From Blastococcus sp. TF02A-26 (GTDB lineage Bacteria > Actinomycetota > Actinomycetes > Mycobacteriales > Geodermatophilaceae): a stretch of 64,000 bases of DNA. The position numbers were made by a program, and so were the translations under genes. The stretch lies in assembly GCF_003319125.1 (NCBI RefSeq), contig NZ_QOHG01000003.1, positions 186,001-250,000 of the forward strand, given 5' to 3'. Below the pieces are notes generated by a model. The model was not told the origin of the DNA, ran no database searches, and saw nothing but the letters and a program-made list of their open reading frames with translations. Positions 8,360-16,894 of this stretch are shown here, piece after piece (position 1 is the first letter of the stretch; each line of letters starts with the position of its first letter).

Positions 8360-9523
8360 TCAGCCCGCGGCGGGAGCGGCTTCCCGGGCGAGGTGGCGGC
8401 CGATCACCATCCGCTGGATCTGGTTGGTGCCCTCGAAGATCTGCATGACCTTGGCCTCCCGCATGTACCGCTCGGCCGGGTGGTCGCGGGTGTAGCCGGC
8501 GCCGCCGAGGACCTGGACGGCGTCGGTGGTCACCTTCATGGCCGCGTCGGTGGACACGAGCTTGGCGATGCTCGCCTGCCGGGCGTACTCCTTCCCGGCG
8601 TCCCGGCGGCGGGCCGCGACGAGGTAGGTGGCGCGGGCGGACTCGACGGCGGCGGCCATGTCGGCCAGGACGAACGCCAGGCCCTGGTGGTCGACGATCC
8701 GGCGGCCGAAGGCCTCCCGCTCGCAGGCGTAGGTGACGGCGAGGTCCAGCGCCGACTGCGCCAGCCCCACGGCGACCGCGCTGATGCCGAGGCGGCCGGA
8801 GTCCAGCGCCCCCAGCGCGATCCCCAGCCCGCGGCCCCGCCCGCCGACCAGCCGGTCGGCCGGCACCGGGACGTCGTCCAGCCGGATCGCGGCCGTCGTC
8901 GAGGCGGTCAGGCCCATCTTCTCCTCGGGCCGGGCGGCGGAGAACCCGGCCAGGTCGGGGGTGAGGTGGAAGCAGGAGATGGCCTGCTCGCCGTCGTCCG
9001 GCGTCCGGAGGAAGGTCGTGTAGAAGTCCGCGTGCCCGCCGTGGGTGACCCAGGCCTTCTCCCCGGAGGCGGTCCAGCCGTCGTCGGTCGCCTTCGCGCT
9101 CGCCCGCATCGCCGCGGGGTCGGAACCGGCGTGCGCCTCCGACAGCGAGTAGGCGCCGAGCAGCCGGCCGCCGACCATCTCCGGCAGCCACTCGCGCCGC
9201 TGCGCCTCGGTGCCGAAGCGGTCGACCGGCGAGCAGGACAGCGTGTGCACGCTGACGCCGAGCGCGACGCTGGCCCAGCGGGCGGCGAGCTCCTCGAGCA
9301 CCTGCAGGTACACGGCGTACGGCTGGCCTCCGCCGCCGGCGTCCTCCCCGAACGGCAGGCCGAGCAGCCCGGCCTCGCCGAGCAGCGTGAAGACCTCGCG
9401 GGGGAACCGCTCCTCCCGCTCGTACCGCGCGGCCCGCGGCGCGAGCTCGGCGTCGGCGATGTCGCGGGTGAGGGCGATGAGGTCGGCCGCCTCGGGGGTG
9501 GGCAGCTCGCGGTCGACGGGCAC
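8360..9523 (-). CDS. Acyl-CoA dehydrogenase
   Basis: FAD-dependent acyl-CoA dehydrogenase of 387 aa, first step of beta-oxidation or branched-chain degradation. It has the usual three-part fold: N-terminal helical domain, a middle beta domain with YSLSEAHAGSD and EKAWVTHGG, and a C-terminal helical domain ending in FEGTNQIQRMVIGRHLAR, which holds the usual catalytic glutamate. The GTG start is chosen for GGAGGCCCT directly upstream; the open frame continues into tetR. It is divergent from a TetR gene, and an inverted repeat in between is the likely operator. Substrate chain length cannot be told. Confidence 0.93.
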   Translation of the reverse strand: MPVDRELPTPEAADLIALTRDIADAELAPRAARYEREERFPREVFTLLGEAGLLGLPFGEDAGGGGQPYAVYLQVLEELAARWASVALGVSVHTLSCSPVDRFGTEAQRREWLPEMVGGRLLGAYSLSEAHAGSDPAAMRASAKATDDGWTASGEKAWVTHGGHADFYTTFLRTPDDGEQAISCFHLTPDLAGFSAARPEEKMGLTASTTAAIRLDDVPVPADRLVGGRGRGLGIALGALDSGRLGISAVAVGLAQSALDLAVTYACEREAFGRRIVDHQGLAFVLADMAAAVESARATYLVAARRRDAGKEYARQASIAKLVSTDAAMKVTTDAVQVLGGAGYTRDHPAERYMREAKVMQIFEGTNQIQRMVIGRHLAREAAPAAG

Positions 9524-9545
9524 AGGGCCTCCGTCCGAGGGGTGA

Positions 9546-9575
9546 ACAGTACTGAGGACGGTACCCGCGTACTGT
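9546..9575. promoter_or_regulatory. Inverted repeat between acyl-CoA dehydrogenase and tetR genes
   Basis: ACAGTAC and GTACTGT form a perfect 7-bp inverted repeat with a 16-base spacer that contains another palindrome, GGTACC. It starts 22 bases before the acyl-CoA dehydrogenase start codon and 45 bases before tetR. This is the layout of an operator for the adjacent TetR protein. Confidence 0.5.
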
Positions 9576-9619
9576 CCGTCGTCCTGGAGGATGCTGGCGC
9601 GCCGGACGCGGAGGTGACG

Positions 9620-10207
9620 GTGACCCTGGGGACGACGGACGAGCGGTCGCTGACCGCGCGGCAGGCCCAGCTGCTCGACCAGCTCGAGGAGCTCTTCCTC
9701 GCCGAGGGTTTCGCCGGCTTCACGCTCGACGACCTCGCCGACCGGCTGCACTGCTCGAAGAGCACGCTCTACGCGCTGGCCGGCAGCAAGGAGCAGCTGG
9801 CCGCCCGGGTGGTGCGGCACTTCTTCCGCCGGGCCGCCGCGGCGGTGGAGGCGCAGGCGGTCGACGAGGACGACCCGGCGCTGCGGGTCACCGCCTACCT
9901 CGCCGCCGTCGCGCGGGCGCTGGCCCCGGCCGGGCCGGCCTTCCACCGCGACCTGGACCGCTTCGAGCCGGCCCGTGCGGTCTACGAGCGGCACACCGCC
10001 CTGGCCGCCGAGCGGGTCCGTGAGCTGGTCGACGAGGGGGTGGCCGCCGGGCGGTTCCGCCGGGTGCACCCGGCGCTGGTCGCCGACACCGTCACCACGC
10101 TGATGTTCCGCATCGGCCGCGGGGAGACCGGCCGGGCGACCGGCCTGAGCGACGCCGTCGCCTACCGCGAGCTCGCGGCCCTGCTGCTGCACGGGATCAG
10201 CCGGTGA
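9620..10207 (+). CDS. TetR/AcrR-family transcriptional regulator
   Basis: A 195-aa one-component regulator. The N-terminal helix-turn-helix is clear: FAGFTLDDLADRLHCSKSTLYALAGSKEQL at about residues 30-60 (split in two pieces, FAGFTLDDLADRLHC and SKSTLYALAGSKEQL). The C-terminal ligand domain is helical. The GTG at 9620 follows GGAGGT; GTGs at 9614 and 9542 are in the same frame, but the latter would run through the inverted repeat. It probably controls the divergent acyl-CoA dehydrogenase and itself in response to an acyl-CoA (inference). Its stop overlaps the next start (GTGA). Confidence 0.9.
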   Translation: MTLGTTDERSLTARQAQLLDQLEELFLAEGFAGFTLDDLADRLHCSKSTLYALAGSKEQLAARVVRHFFRRAAAAVEAQAVDEDDPALRVTAYLAAVARALAPAGPAFHRDLDRFEPARAVYERHTALAAERVRELVDEGVAAGRFRRVHPALVADTVTTLMFRIGRGETGRATGLSDAVAYRELAALLLHGISR

Positions 10208-10665
10208 GGGTCGAGCAGACCGCGTGGGACGACCCCGACGTGCGTGCGCTGACTGCCGCGCAGCAGGCCGAGCTGCGGGCCCGGTACGACGGCGGCACGG
10301 AACCGGGCACGCCGCCGTCGGCCGCCGACGTCGCGGTCGTGCTGGTCGCCCGCGACGACGACGGCACGCCGGTCGGCTGCGGCGCCCTGCGGCCGATCGG
10401 ACCGGGGGTCGCGGAGATCAAGCGGATGTACGTCGTCCCGGCGGCGCGGGGCCGGGGCGTCTCCCGCGCCGTGCTGGCCGCGCTGGAGACGGCCGCGGTG
10501 GCTCGCGGGTGGACGACGGTGCGGCTGGAGACGGGCACCCGGCAGCCGGAGGCCATCGGTCTGTACGAGAGCGCCGGCTACCGGGCGATCCCCGCGTTCG
10601 GCGCGTACGTGGCGTCCGACGACCCGTTCGCGGTCTTCTACGAGCGGGTGCTGGCCGACGCGTGA
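10204..10665 (+). CDS. GNAT-family N-acetyltransferase
   Basis: A 153-aa acetyl-CoA-dependent acetyltransferase. The acetyl-CoA loop is visible in KRMYVVPAARGRGVSRAVL (about residues 76-94), followed by the beta-strand RLETGTRQPEAIGLYESAGY typical of motif B (given here at exactly family-like length). The GTG start overlaps the tetR stop, so the two are probably cotranscribed. The substrate is unknown. Confidence 0.9.
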   Translation: MRVEQTAWDDPDVRALTAAQQAELRARYDGGTEPGTPPSAADVAVVLVARDDDGTPVGCGALRPIGPGVAEIKRMYVVPAARGRGVSRAVLAALETAAVARGWTTVRLETGTRQPEAIGLYESAGYRAIPAFGAYVASDDPFAVFYERVLADA

Positions 10666-10696
10666 ACCCGATCCGGCCCTCCGGACATGGAGGGGT

Positions 10697-11374
10697 GTGA
10701 CGAGCTCACTCCCCGCGGCCGCGCGCTCACCCCTGGTGGGCCCGACGGTCCTCGCCATGTCCGCCGGCCCCCCACCGGAACCGCCCCGGCTGCACGCGCT
10801 CCCCGACGCGCAGCCTCCCGACGCCGAGCTCGTCGCCCGCTCGGTGGACGACCCGGAGGTGTTCGCGGCGCTGTTCGACCGGCACGCCGCCGCCGTCCAC
10901 CGCTACCTGGGACGACGGGTCGGGGACCTCGCCGACGACCTGCTCAGCGAGACCTTCCTCGTGGCGTTCCGGCGGCGGGCGGACTACCGCCCCCAGCACG
11001 TCGAGGTCCGGCCCTGGCTGATCGGGATCGCCACCAACCTCGTGCACGGATCGGCGCAGGCGGAGCGGCGTCGTTACCGGGCGCTGGCCCGCGCGGCCGC
11101 CGAGCCGGAGCGGCACGGCGCCGACCCGGGCGACTCGGCCGGCCGGCTGGACGCCGAGGCGCTGCGCGGACCCCTGGCCGCGGCGCTGGCCGGGCTCGCC
11201 GCCCGCGACCGCGACGTCCTGCTGCTCTTCGCCTGGGGGCAGCTCGGCTACGACGAGATCGCCGCCGTGCTCGACGTCCCCGTCGGCACCGTCCGCTCCC
11301 GCCTGCACCGCGCGCGGCGCCGGACCCGCGCCGCCCTGGGCCCCCTCGACGACTCCCCGGAGGAGCTCCGATGA
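10697..11374 (+). CDS. ECF-type RNA polymerase sigma factor
   Basis: A 225-aa group IV sigma factor. Region 2 covers ELVARSVDDPEVFAALFDRH through DDLLSETFLVAFRRR and VRPWLIGIATNLV. Region 4 covers LAGLAARDRDVLLLFAW and YDEIAAVLDVPVGTVRSRLH. The GTG start follows GGAGGGGT; a downstream ATG at 10757 would remove a Pro/Ala-rich 20-residue tail and is possible. Its stop overlaps the next gene (ATGA), which encodes a membrane protein that may be its regulator. Confidence 0.93.
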   Translation: MTSSLPAAARSPLVGPTVLAMSAGPPPEPPRLHALPDAQPPDAELVARSVDDPEVFAALFDRHAAAVHRYLGRRVGDLADDLLSETFLVAFRRRADYRPQHVEVRPWLIGIATNLVHGSAQAERRRYRALARAAAEPERHGADPGDSAGRLDAEALRGPLAAALAGLAARDRDVLLLFAWGQLGYDEIAAVLDVPVGTVRSRLHRARRRTRAALGPLDDSPEELR

Positions 11375-12435
11375 ACGAGATCACGCTGCTGCGCCAGGCC
11401 GGTCCCGAGGGCCCGGACCTCACCCCCGACGTCCGCTCGGCGGCCCGTGCCGCGCTGCTCGACGAGATCGCGGCGTCCCGTCCCCGCCGCCGGCTGCCCG
11501 TCCCCCGCCGGCGGACGGCGTTCCGCATCGGCGCGGCGGTCGTGGGCGTCGCCGCCGCGTGGACGACGGCGGCGCTGGTCGCGGGTCCGGACGGTGGCGC
11601 GCCCGGCGGCCGGGTCGGGGAGCCCTCACCGCCCGCCGTCGACCCCGGTGTCGCGCTGGTCGACTTCGCGATGCCCGCCGCTCCGCTCGCCCTGCCCACC
11701 GCGCCGCCGGGCACCACCGGTCCGGCGCTCGGTGCCAGTGGGAACGGGGACACGTCGTCGTCCTACGCCGGCATCGCGGACCCCCAGGAGGGCGTGTTCA
11801 TCACCGTGGGCACCACGCCGCCGCCCCCGATCGCCGTGCCGGAGGGTGCCGACCCGCTCGAGGAGCAGACCCTCACCATCGGTGGCCGGCAGGCCCGGAT
11901 GGTCGTGATGAACCCCGAGTACGACGACGCCCGGACCGTCTACGTGGACTGGGAGCGCTCGCCCGGGCAGTGGGTGAGCCTCATGGGCACGGGCCGGTTC
12001 GCTGACGGGCGCGAGCTGGCGGCCCTCGCCGAGCAGCTGGTCGAGGATGCGCGAGCCGTTCCCGTGCAGGTGGACCTCGCGCCGGCCGGCTACACGCTCG
12101 ACTTCGTCAAGGCGGGCGGCCGGATCGTCCGTCTCGCCGACGACTCGGACCCGGCCATGAGCCGGGGGCTGACCGTCTCCGTGCCGCTCCCCGCCGAGGT
12201 GCTGCCGATCGAGCAGGCGCCGGTCGTGGTCGCCCACGGCGCGGGACCGGCCGAGCAGGTGACCGTGCAGGGGCAGGGCGCCGAGCTGGTCCGTCTCGAC
12301 TCCGGTCGCGGGTACACGGGCTGGTACCTGCAGGCGCGCTTCCCGGACGGGACGGCGTTCACGGTGGAGGTGGACGGCGACCTCACCTCCCAGCAGGTGG
12401 TGCAGATCGCCGACCGGGTGACGCACACGCCCTGA
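11371..12435 (+). CDS. ECF-linked single-pass membrane protein (CU044_5270-like)
   Basis: A 354-aa protein with a 50-residue basic cytosolic N-terminus (LLRQAGPEGPDLTPDVRSAA, then PRRRLPVPRRR), one membrane segment at about residues 53-72 and a large extracytoplasmic part of beta-rich character with no recognised catalytic motif. Similar proteins are routinely encoded after ECF sigma genes in this group. Translational overlap with the sigma gene suggests that it senses or restrains it, but no zinc-binding anti-sigma motif (HxxxCxxC) is present, so the anti-sigma role is only inferred. Confidence 0.75.
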   Translation: MNEITLLRQAGPEGPDLTPDVRSAARAALLDEIAASRPRRRLPVPRRRTAFRIGAAVVGVAAAWTTAALVAGPDGGAPGGRVGEPSPPAVDPGVALVDFAMPAAPLALPTAPPGTTGPALGASGNGDTSSSYAGIADPQEGVFITVGTTPPPPIAVPEGADPLEEQTLTIGGRQARMVVMNPEYDDARTVYVDWERSPGQWVSLMGTGRFADGRELAALAEQLVEDARAVPVQVDLAPAGYTLDFVKAGGRIVRLADDSDPAMSRGLTVSVPLPAEVLPIEQAPVVVAHGAGPAEQVTVQGQGAELVRLDSGRGYTGWYLQARFPDGTAFTVEVDGDLTSQQVVQIADRVTHTP

Positions 12436-12454
12436 GCTCGGCAGAGGCACCCGC

Positions 12455-12511
12455 CGAGTGCGACGAACTCGTGGCGATCCCGTCGCGAGGACCACGAGTT
12501 CGTCGCACTCG
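12455..12511. repeat. Long palindrome, 20-bp perfect arms (REP-like)
   Basis: Arms 12455-12474 and 12492-12511 are perfect complements of 20 bases around a 17-base loop. It sits between two rightward genes and could terminate the first. The outer core CGAGTGCG/CGCACTCG recurs in the palindrome at 17661-17701, which suggests a family of intergenic elements. Confidence 0.75.
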
Positions 12512-12562
12512 ACGTCGGTGGGGTGCGGCAGGCTGCAGTCCCGCCCGACATCTGGAGGAGCC

Positions 12563-12961
12563 GTGGGAACCGTCGTCCGCATCCCGTTCGAGGTCACTGC
12601 CTGGGAGCCCGAGCCGCTCGACCTGGGCGAGCCGGGGCCGGTCGGCTTCGGGCGGGTGACCCTGCGCAAGACCTTCTCGGGCCCGCTGACCGGCTCCAGC
12701 GTGGTGGCCATGACCTCGGCGACCGTGGGGGAGGCGCCCGCCGGCTACGTCGCGGTGGAGCTCGTCACCGGCACGCTCGAGGGGCGCTCCGGCACGTTCG
12801 TCCTCCAGCACTCGGGCGTGGTCGACGGCGGCGACTCGCGGGCCACCGGCGTCGTCCTGCCCGGGACGGGCACGGGGGCGCTGGCCGGTCTGCGCGGAGA
12901 CGTCGAGCTGACCCACGACGACTCCGGTGCGGTCCTGACACTGGACTACGAGCTGAGCTGA
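12563..12961 (+). CDS. DUF3224 family protein
   Basis: A 132-aa protein of the DUF3224 family (small beta-barrel related to allene-oxide-cyclase-like folds). Visible features are the strand pattern FEVTAWEPEPLDLGEPGPV, the central GTLEGRSGTFVLQHSGV and the final GTGALAGLRGDVELTHDDSG, typical of the family. GTG start after GGAGGAGCC. No catalytic residues are known for this family and the role is unknown. Confidence 0.82.
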   Translation: MGTVVRIPFEVTAWEPEPLDLGEPGPVGFGRVTLRKTFSGPLTGSSVVAMTSATVGEAPAGYVAVELVTGTLEGRSGTFVLQHSGVVDGGDSRATGVVLPGTGTGALAGLRGDVELTHDDSGAVLTLDYELS

Positions 12962-12987
12962 CGCCGCGGGTGTGGTGGGCTGGCCGC

Positions 12988-13917
12988 ATGAGCGTCCCGC
13001 CGCACACCCCCTGGCCGCCGATGGAGCCGGTGGACGTGGAGCTGGTCAGCGGCGACGCCCGGCTGGCGGTGGACCTGCGCGGCGGCGGCATCCGGGCGCT
13101 GACCGCCGGCGGCTGGGACGTCGTCGACGGCTACGCGACCGGGACGATTCCCGCCGGCCGCCGCGGCGGGGTGCTGCTCCCCTGGCCCAACCGGCTGCGC
13201 GACGGGCGCTGGAGCTGGGCCGGCCGGGAGCTGCAGCTCGACGTCGCGTCCGCGGAGAAGCCCACCGCGGCCCACGGACTGCTCTCCTGGCAGCCGTTCG
13301 GTGTGCTCAGCCGCTTCGCCGACACCGTCACCGTCGGGACCGCGCTGGAGCCCCGTCCGGGCTATCCGTTCCGGCTGCTGGTCGCCCTGGACTACGCCCT
13401 GGCGCCGCAGCGGCTGTCGGTCACCGTGCGCGTCAGCAACGCGTCGGCGGAGCCGGCGCCGTTCGGAGCCGGGATGCACCCCTACCTGGCCGTCGGCGGG
13501 GCGGACGACGGCGCGATCGCCCATGCCGACCTCACCGTGCCCGCCCGCACCGCGCTGACCACCGACGGCGGCCTGCCCACCGGCGAGCGCACCCCGTTCG
13601 ACGGCGCGGTGGGCCGCATCGGTGACCGGGCGATCGACACCCCGCTGACCGACCTCGTGCGCGACGACGACGGCTGGGCACGCGTCCGGCTGAGCGGCCC
13701 GGCGGGGGCCGTGGAGCTCGCCGTCGACGGCTCCTGGCCCTGGCTGCAGGTCTACACCGGCGACACGCTGCCGGCCGGCCAGCGCCGGCGCAGTGTCGCG
13801 GTGGAACCGATGACCTGCCCGCCCAACGCGCTCGCCGACGGGGTCGACCTGGTCGTGCTCGAGCCCGCCGCGACCTGGTCCGGGAGCTGGACGCTGGCCT
13901 GGGAGCCCCGGGGCTGA
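12988..13917 (+). CDS. Aldose 1-epimerase (galactose mutarotase) family protein
   Basis: A 309-aa cytosolic enzyme predicted to interconvert alpha and beta anomers of aldoses. Family features include the RGGVLLPWPNRLRDGRW segment, AHGLLSWQPF with a likely catalytic histidine, GMHPYLAVG with the second histidine, and the C-terminal SVAVEPMTCPPNAL holding the usual catalytic glutamate. Start ATG at 12988. It is followed 35 bases later by an S4-domain gene with which it has no obvious functional link. Confidence 0.9.
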   Translation: MSVPPHTPWPPMEPVDVELVSGDARLAVDLRGGGIRALTAGGWDVVDGYATGTIPAGRRGGVLLPWPNRLRDGRWSWAGRELQLDVASAEKPTAAHGLLSWQPFGVLSRFADTVTVGTALEPRPGYPFRLLVALDYALAPQRLSVTVRVSNASAEPAPFGAGMHPYLAVGGADDGAIAHADLTVPARTALTTDGGLPTGERTPFDGAVGRIGDRAIDTPLTDLVRDDDGWARVRLSGPAGAVELAVDGSWPWLQVYTGDTLPAGQRRRSVAVEPMTCPPNALADGVDLVVLEPAATWSGSWTLAWEPRG

Positions 13918-13952
13918 GGTGCGGGCCGGCGGTCCGGGGGGAGGATGAGCCG

Positions 13953-14168
13953 GTGCGTACCGTCTCCCTCCGCCCCGGCGAGGAGTCCATCCGGCTCGGC
14001 CAGCTGCTCAAGCTGGTGGACGCCGTCCCGACCGGCGCCCAGGTCAAGGACGTGCTGCTGACCGGCACGATCCTGGTCAACGGCGAACCCGAGGACCGGC
14101 GTGGCCGGCAGGTCCGCCGCGGCGACGTCGTCTCGATCGAGGGCGTCGAGGACGTGCACGTCGGGTGA
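13953..14168 (+). CDS. Small S4-domain RNA-binding protein
   Basis: A 71-aa protein made almost entirely of one S4 fold (IRLGQLLKLVDAVPTGAQVK, TGTILVNGEPEDRRGRQV, RRGDVVSIEG). It belongs to the YaaA/YbcJ type, which is thought to bind structured RNA such as rRNA. The GTG start follows GGGGAGGATGA. The stop overlaps the GTG of the RNB nuclease gene, an RNA-related neighbour. Confidence 0.88.
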   Translation: MRTVSLRPGEESIRLGQLLKLVDAVPTGAQVKDVLLTGTILVNGEPEDRRGRQVRRGDVVSIEGVEDVHVG

Positions 14169-15697
14169 CAGCCCCGGGAGCATCGCAGCGAGGAACGAGC
14201 GAGGAGCGGACCGGGGCGCGGAAGCCGACCGGTGTCACAGCGGATGGCGCGGGTTCCACGTGGAACCCGGCCGGGACGGCCGCCTGGCGGCCGCCGCGGT
14301 GGCCCGCCGACCTGGCCGACGGGCCGGACTTCGCCGCGATCCGCGCCGAGTTCGACGTCCCGGCGGCCTTCCCGCCGGAGGTCCTGGCCGAGGCCGACGC
14401 GCTCGCCGCCGCCCCACCCCTGCCCGAGCTCGACGCCACCGACCTGCCGCTGGTGACCGTCGACCCGGTGGGCAGCCGCGACCTCGACCAGGCCGTGCAC
14501 CTGGCCCGGGAGGGGGATGGCTACCGGGTCAGCTACGCGATCGCCGATGTCGGCGCCGTCGTCCGCCCGGGGAGCGCCCTGGACGCCGAGGCCCGGCGGC
14601 GCGGGCAGACGCTCTACACCCCCGACGCGCGGGTGCCGCTGCACCCACCGGTGCTGTCCGAGGGCGCGGCGAGCCTGCTCCCCGGAGCGGAGCGGGCGGC
14701 TGCCCTCTGGACGATCCGGCTGGACGCCGACGGGGCGGTCCGCGCGGTCGACGTCCGCCGGGCGCGGGTCCGCAGCCGCGCACAGCTGGCCTATCCGGAC
14801 GTCCAGCGTGGAGCCGACGCCGGCGACCTGCCCGACCCGATCGCCCTCCTGCCCGAGCTCGGCCGGCTCCTGCAGCAGCAGGCGCTGACCCGCGGCGCGA
14901 TCGAGCTGGGCACGCCCGAGCAGCAGGTCGAGCCCACGGCCGCCGGGACGTGGACCCTGACCGCGCGCGGCGACCTCCCGGTCGAGGGCTGGAACGCGGA
15001 GATCTCGCTGCTCACCGGCCGGTGCGCCGCCGCGCTGATGCTCGACGGGAGCGTCGGCCTGCTGCGCACGCTGCCGCCGGCCGCGCCGGAGGCGGTCGCC
15101 GCGCTGCGCCGGATCGCCGGGCCGCTCGGCGTCGACTGGCCCGAGGGCGTGGCGCCGGGTGCGGTGATCGGGTCGCTCGACCCGGTCGACCCCGGGCACG
15201 CCGCATTCCTCGAGGAGGCCGCCGGCCTGCTGCGCGGGGCCGCCTACACCCCGTTCGACGGCGCCCCGCCGGAGGAGGCCGGTCACGGCGGCGTCGGCGC
15301 GCCGTACGCGCACGTCACCGCACCGCTGCGGCGGCTGGTGGACCGGTTCGGCACCGAGGTCTGCCTCGCGCTCGCCGCCGGGCGGGAGCCGGACCCCGCC
15401 GTCCGGGCGGCGCTCCCCGAGCTGCCGGCGCTGATGGTCGCCTCCGACCGGCGCACCCGGGCGGTCGAGCGTGCGGTCGTCGACGCGACCGAGGCGTGGC
15501 TGCTGCGCGACCGGGTCGGGACGACGTTCGACGCGGTCGTGGTGGACGCCGAGGGTTCGCGGGGCACCGTCGTGCTGACCGACCCGGCGATCCGGGCCCG
15601 GTGCAGCGGTGCACTGACCCCCGGCACCCGCGTGCGGGTGCGGCTGGCCGAGGCCGACGTCGGGACGCGATCGGTCCGCTTCGAGGAGGTCGCATGA
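14165..15697 (+). CDS. RNB-domain exoribonuclease (RNase II/R family)
   Basis: A 510-aa protein with an RNB catalytic domain (about residues 95-400). The acidic active-site segment DPVGSRDLDQAVHL and the YAIADVGAVV strand are clear, as is the later AYAHVTAPLRRLVDRFG region (here PYAHVTAPLRR). N-terminal cold-shock domains of classical RNase R are missing, so it is the shorter actinobacterial form. The GTG at 14165 overlaps the S4 gene; the first 45 residues are low-complexity and a parS-like palindrome lies in them, so the true start is uncertain. It is followed by an overlapping aminotransferase gene. Confidence 0.88.
   Translation: MTAPGASQRGTSEERTGARKPTGVTADGAGSTWNPAGTAAWRPPRWPADLADGPDFAAIRAEFDVPAAFPPEVLAEADALAAAPPLPELDATDLPLVTVDPVGSRDLDQAVHLAREGDGYRVSYAIADVGAVVRPGSALDAEARRRGQTLYTPDARVPLHPPVLSEGAASLLPGAERAAALWTIRLDADGAVRAVDVRRARVRSRAQLAYPDVQRGADAGDLPDPIALLPELGRLLQQQALTRGAIELGTPEQQVEPTAAGTWTLTARGDLPVEGWNAEISLLTGRCAAALMLDGSVGLLRTLPPAAPEAVAALRRIAGPLGVDWPEGVAPGAVIGSLDPVDPGHAAFLEEAAGLLRGAAYTPFDGAPPEEAGHGGVGAPYAHVTAPLRRLVDRFGTEVCLALAAGREPDPAVRAALPELPALMVASDRRTRAVERAVVDATEAWLLRDRVGTTFDAVVVDAEGSRGTVVLTDPAIRARCSGALTPGTRVRVRLAEADVGTRSVRFEEVA
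14250..14269. promoter_or_regulatory. Perfect palindrome with parS-type core (copy 1)
   Basis: A 20-bp perfect palindrome whose 14-bp centre GTTCCACGTGGAAC fits the parS core TTYCACGTGRAA. The inner 18 bases are identical to those at 46368-46385. It lies in the poorly conserved N-terminal part of the RNB nuclease frame. The origin-proximal gene context makes a ParB-binding site plausible, but the outermost parS bases (T and A) are replaced by G and C. Confidence 0.5.
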
Positions 15698-16884
15698 CCC
15701 GGGTGCCGTATCTCTCCGCCCGGCTGCAGGGCTTCGGGACGACGGTCTTCGCCGAGATGAGCGCCCTGGCGGCCACCACCGGCGCGATCAACCTCGGGCA
15801 GGGCTTCCCCGACACCCCGGGGCCGGCGGAGGTCCTCGACGTCGCCCGCGCCGCGATCGGGACACCGCACGACCAGTACCCGCCCGGACCCGGCCTGCCG
15901 GAGCTGCGGACGGCGATCAGCGCGCACGTGCAGCGCTTCCGGGGTCCGGCCTACGACCCCGACGGCGAGGTGCTGGTCACCGCGGGGGCCACCGAGGCGC
16001 TGACCGCGGCGCTGCTGGCACTGCTCGACCCGGGGGACGAGGTCGTCCTCTTCGAGCCGATGTACGACTGCTACGCCGCCGCGGTGGCGATGGCCGGGGG
16101 CGTCGTCCGCGCCGTGCCGCTGGTGCCCCCGCCGGCGAGCGACGGGGTGTGGACCTTCGATGCCGAGCGGCTCCGCGCGGCGGTGACACCGCGCACCAGG
16201 CTGCTGCTGCTCAACACCCCGCACAACCCCACCGGCAAGGTCTTCGACCGGCAGGAGCTGGCCACGCTGGCCGCCCTGGCGATCGGCTCCGACCTGCTGG
16301 TGCTGACCGACGAGGTCTACGAGCACCTGGTGTTCTCCGGCGCCGAGCACGTCTCCCTCGCCGAGCTCCCGGGCATGCGTGACCGCACCCTCGTGGTGAG
16401 CAGCGGCGGCAAGACGTTCAACACCACCGGCTGGAAGGTCGGCTGGATCTGCGGGCCCGCGCCGCTGGTGTCCGCCGTCCGCACCGCGAAGCAGTTCCTC
16501 ACCTACGTCAACGCCGGGCCCTTCCAACCGGCGATGGCCGCCGGCCTGGCGCTGCCCGACGCCTACTTCACCGGGATCGCCCGCGATCTGGAGTACCGGC
16601 GGGACGTGCTGGTCGAGGGCCTGCACGGGGCCGGGCTGCCGGTGGTGAGCCCGCAGGCGACCTACTTCGCGATCGTCGACGTCCGACCGGTGCAGCCCGA
16701 CGGCGACGGGCTGGCGTTCTGCCGGTCCCTCCCGGCGCGCGCCGGGGTGGTGGCGGTGCCGATCGGCGGCTTCTACGCCCCGCAGGACGAGCACCTGGGC
16801 CGGCACCTGGTGCGGTTCGCCTTCTGCAAGCGCGACGAGGTGCTCGCCGAGGCCGTCGAGCGGCTGGGCAGGATGAGCGCATGA
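15694..16884 (+). CDS. Class I/II PLP aminotransferase (kynurenine/glutamine transaminase type)
   Basis: A 396-aa PLP enzyme. Family motifs are INLGQGFPDTPGP at the N-terminus, VTAGATEAL, NTPHNPTGKVF, TDEVYEHLVFSG, and SSGGKTFNTTGWKVGW with the PLP lysine. The pattern resembles kynurenine aminotransferase, glutamine transaminase K and YbdL. The ATG overlaps the RNB gene stop (ATGA). The next gene encodes an omega-amidase-like nitrilase, a known partner of glutamine transaminase K type enzymes: transamination with glutamine gives alpha-ketoglutaramate, which the amidase hydrolyses. Often annotated as N-succinyldiaminopimelate aminotransferase DapC, which remains the alternative. Confidence 0.88.
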   Translation: MTRVPYLSARLQGFGTTVFAEMSALAATTGAINLGQGFPDTPGPAEVLDVARAAIGTPHDQYPPGPGLPELRTAISAHVQRFRGPAYDPDGEVLVTAGATEALTAALLALLDPGDEVVLFEPMYDCYAAAVAMAGGVVRAVPLVPPPASDGVWTFDAERLRAAVTPRTRLLLLNTPHNPTGKVFDRQELATLAALAIGSDLLVLTDEVYEHLVFSGAEHVSLAELPGMRDRTLVVSSGGKTFNTTGWKVGWICGPAPLVSAVRTAKQFLTYVNAGPFQPAMAAGLALPDAYFTGIARDLEYRRDVLVEGLHGAGLPVVSPQATYFAIVDVRPVQPDGDGLAFCRSLPARAGVVAVPIGGFYAPQDEHLGRHLVRFAFCKRDEVLAEAVERLGRMSA

Positions 16885-16894
16885 GGATCGCTTC

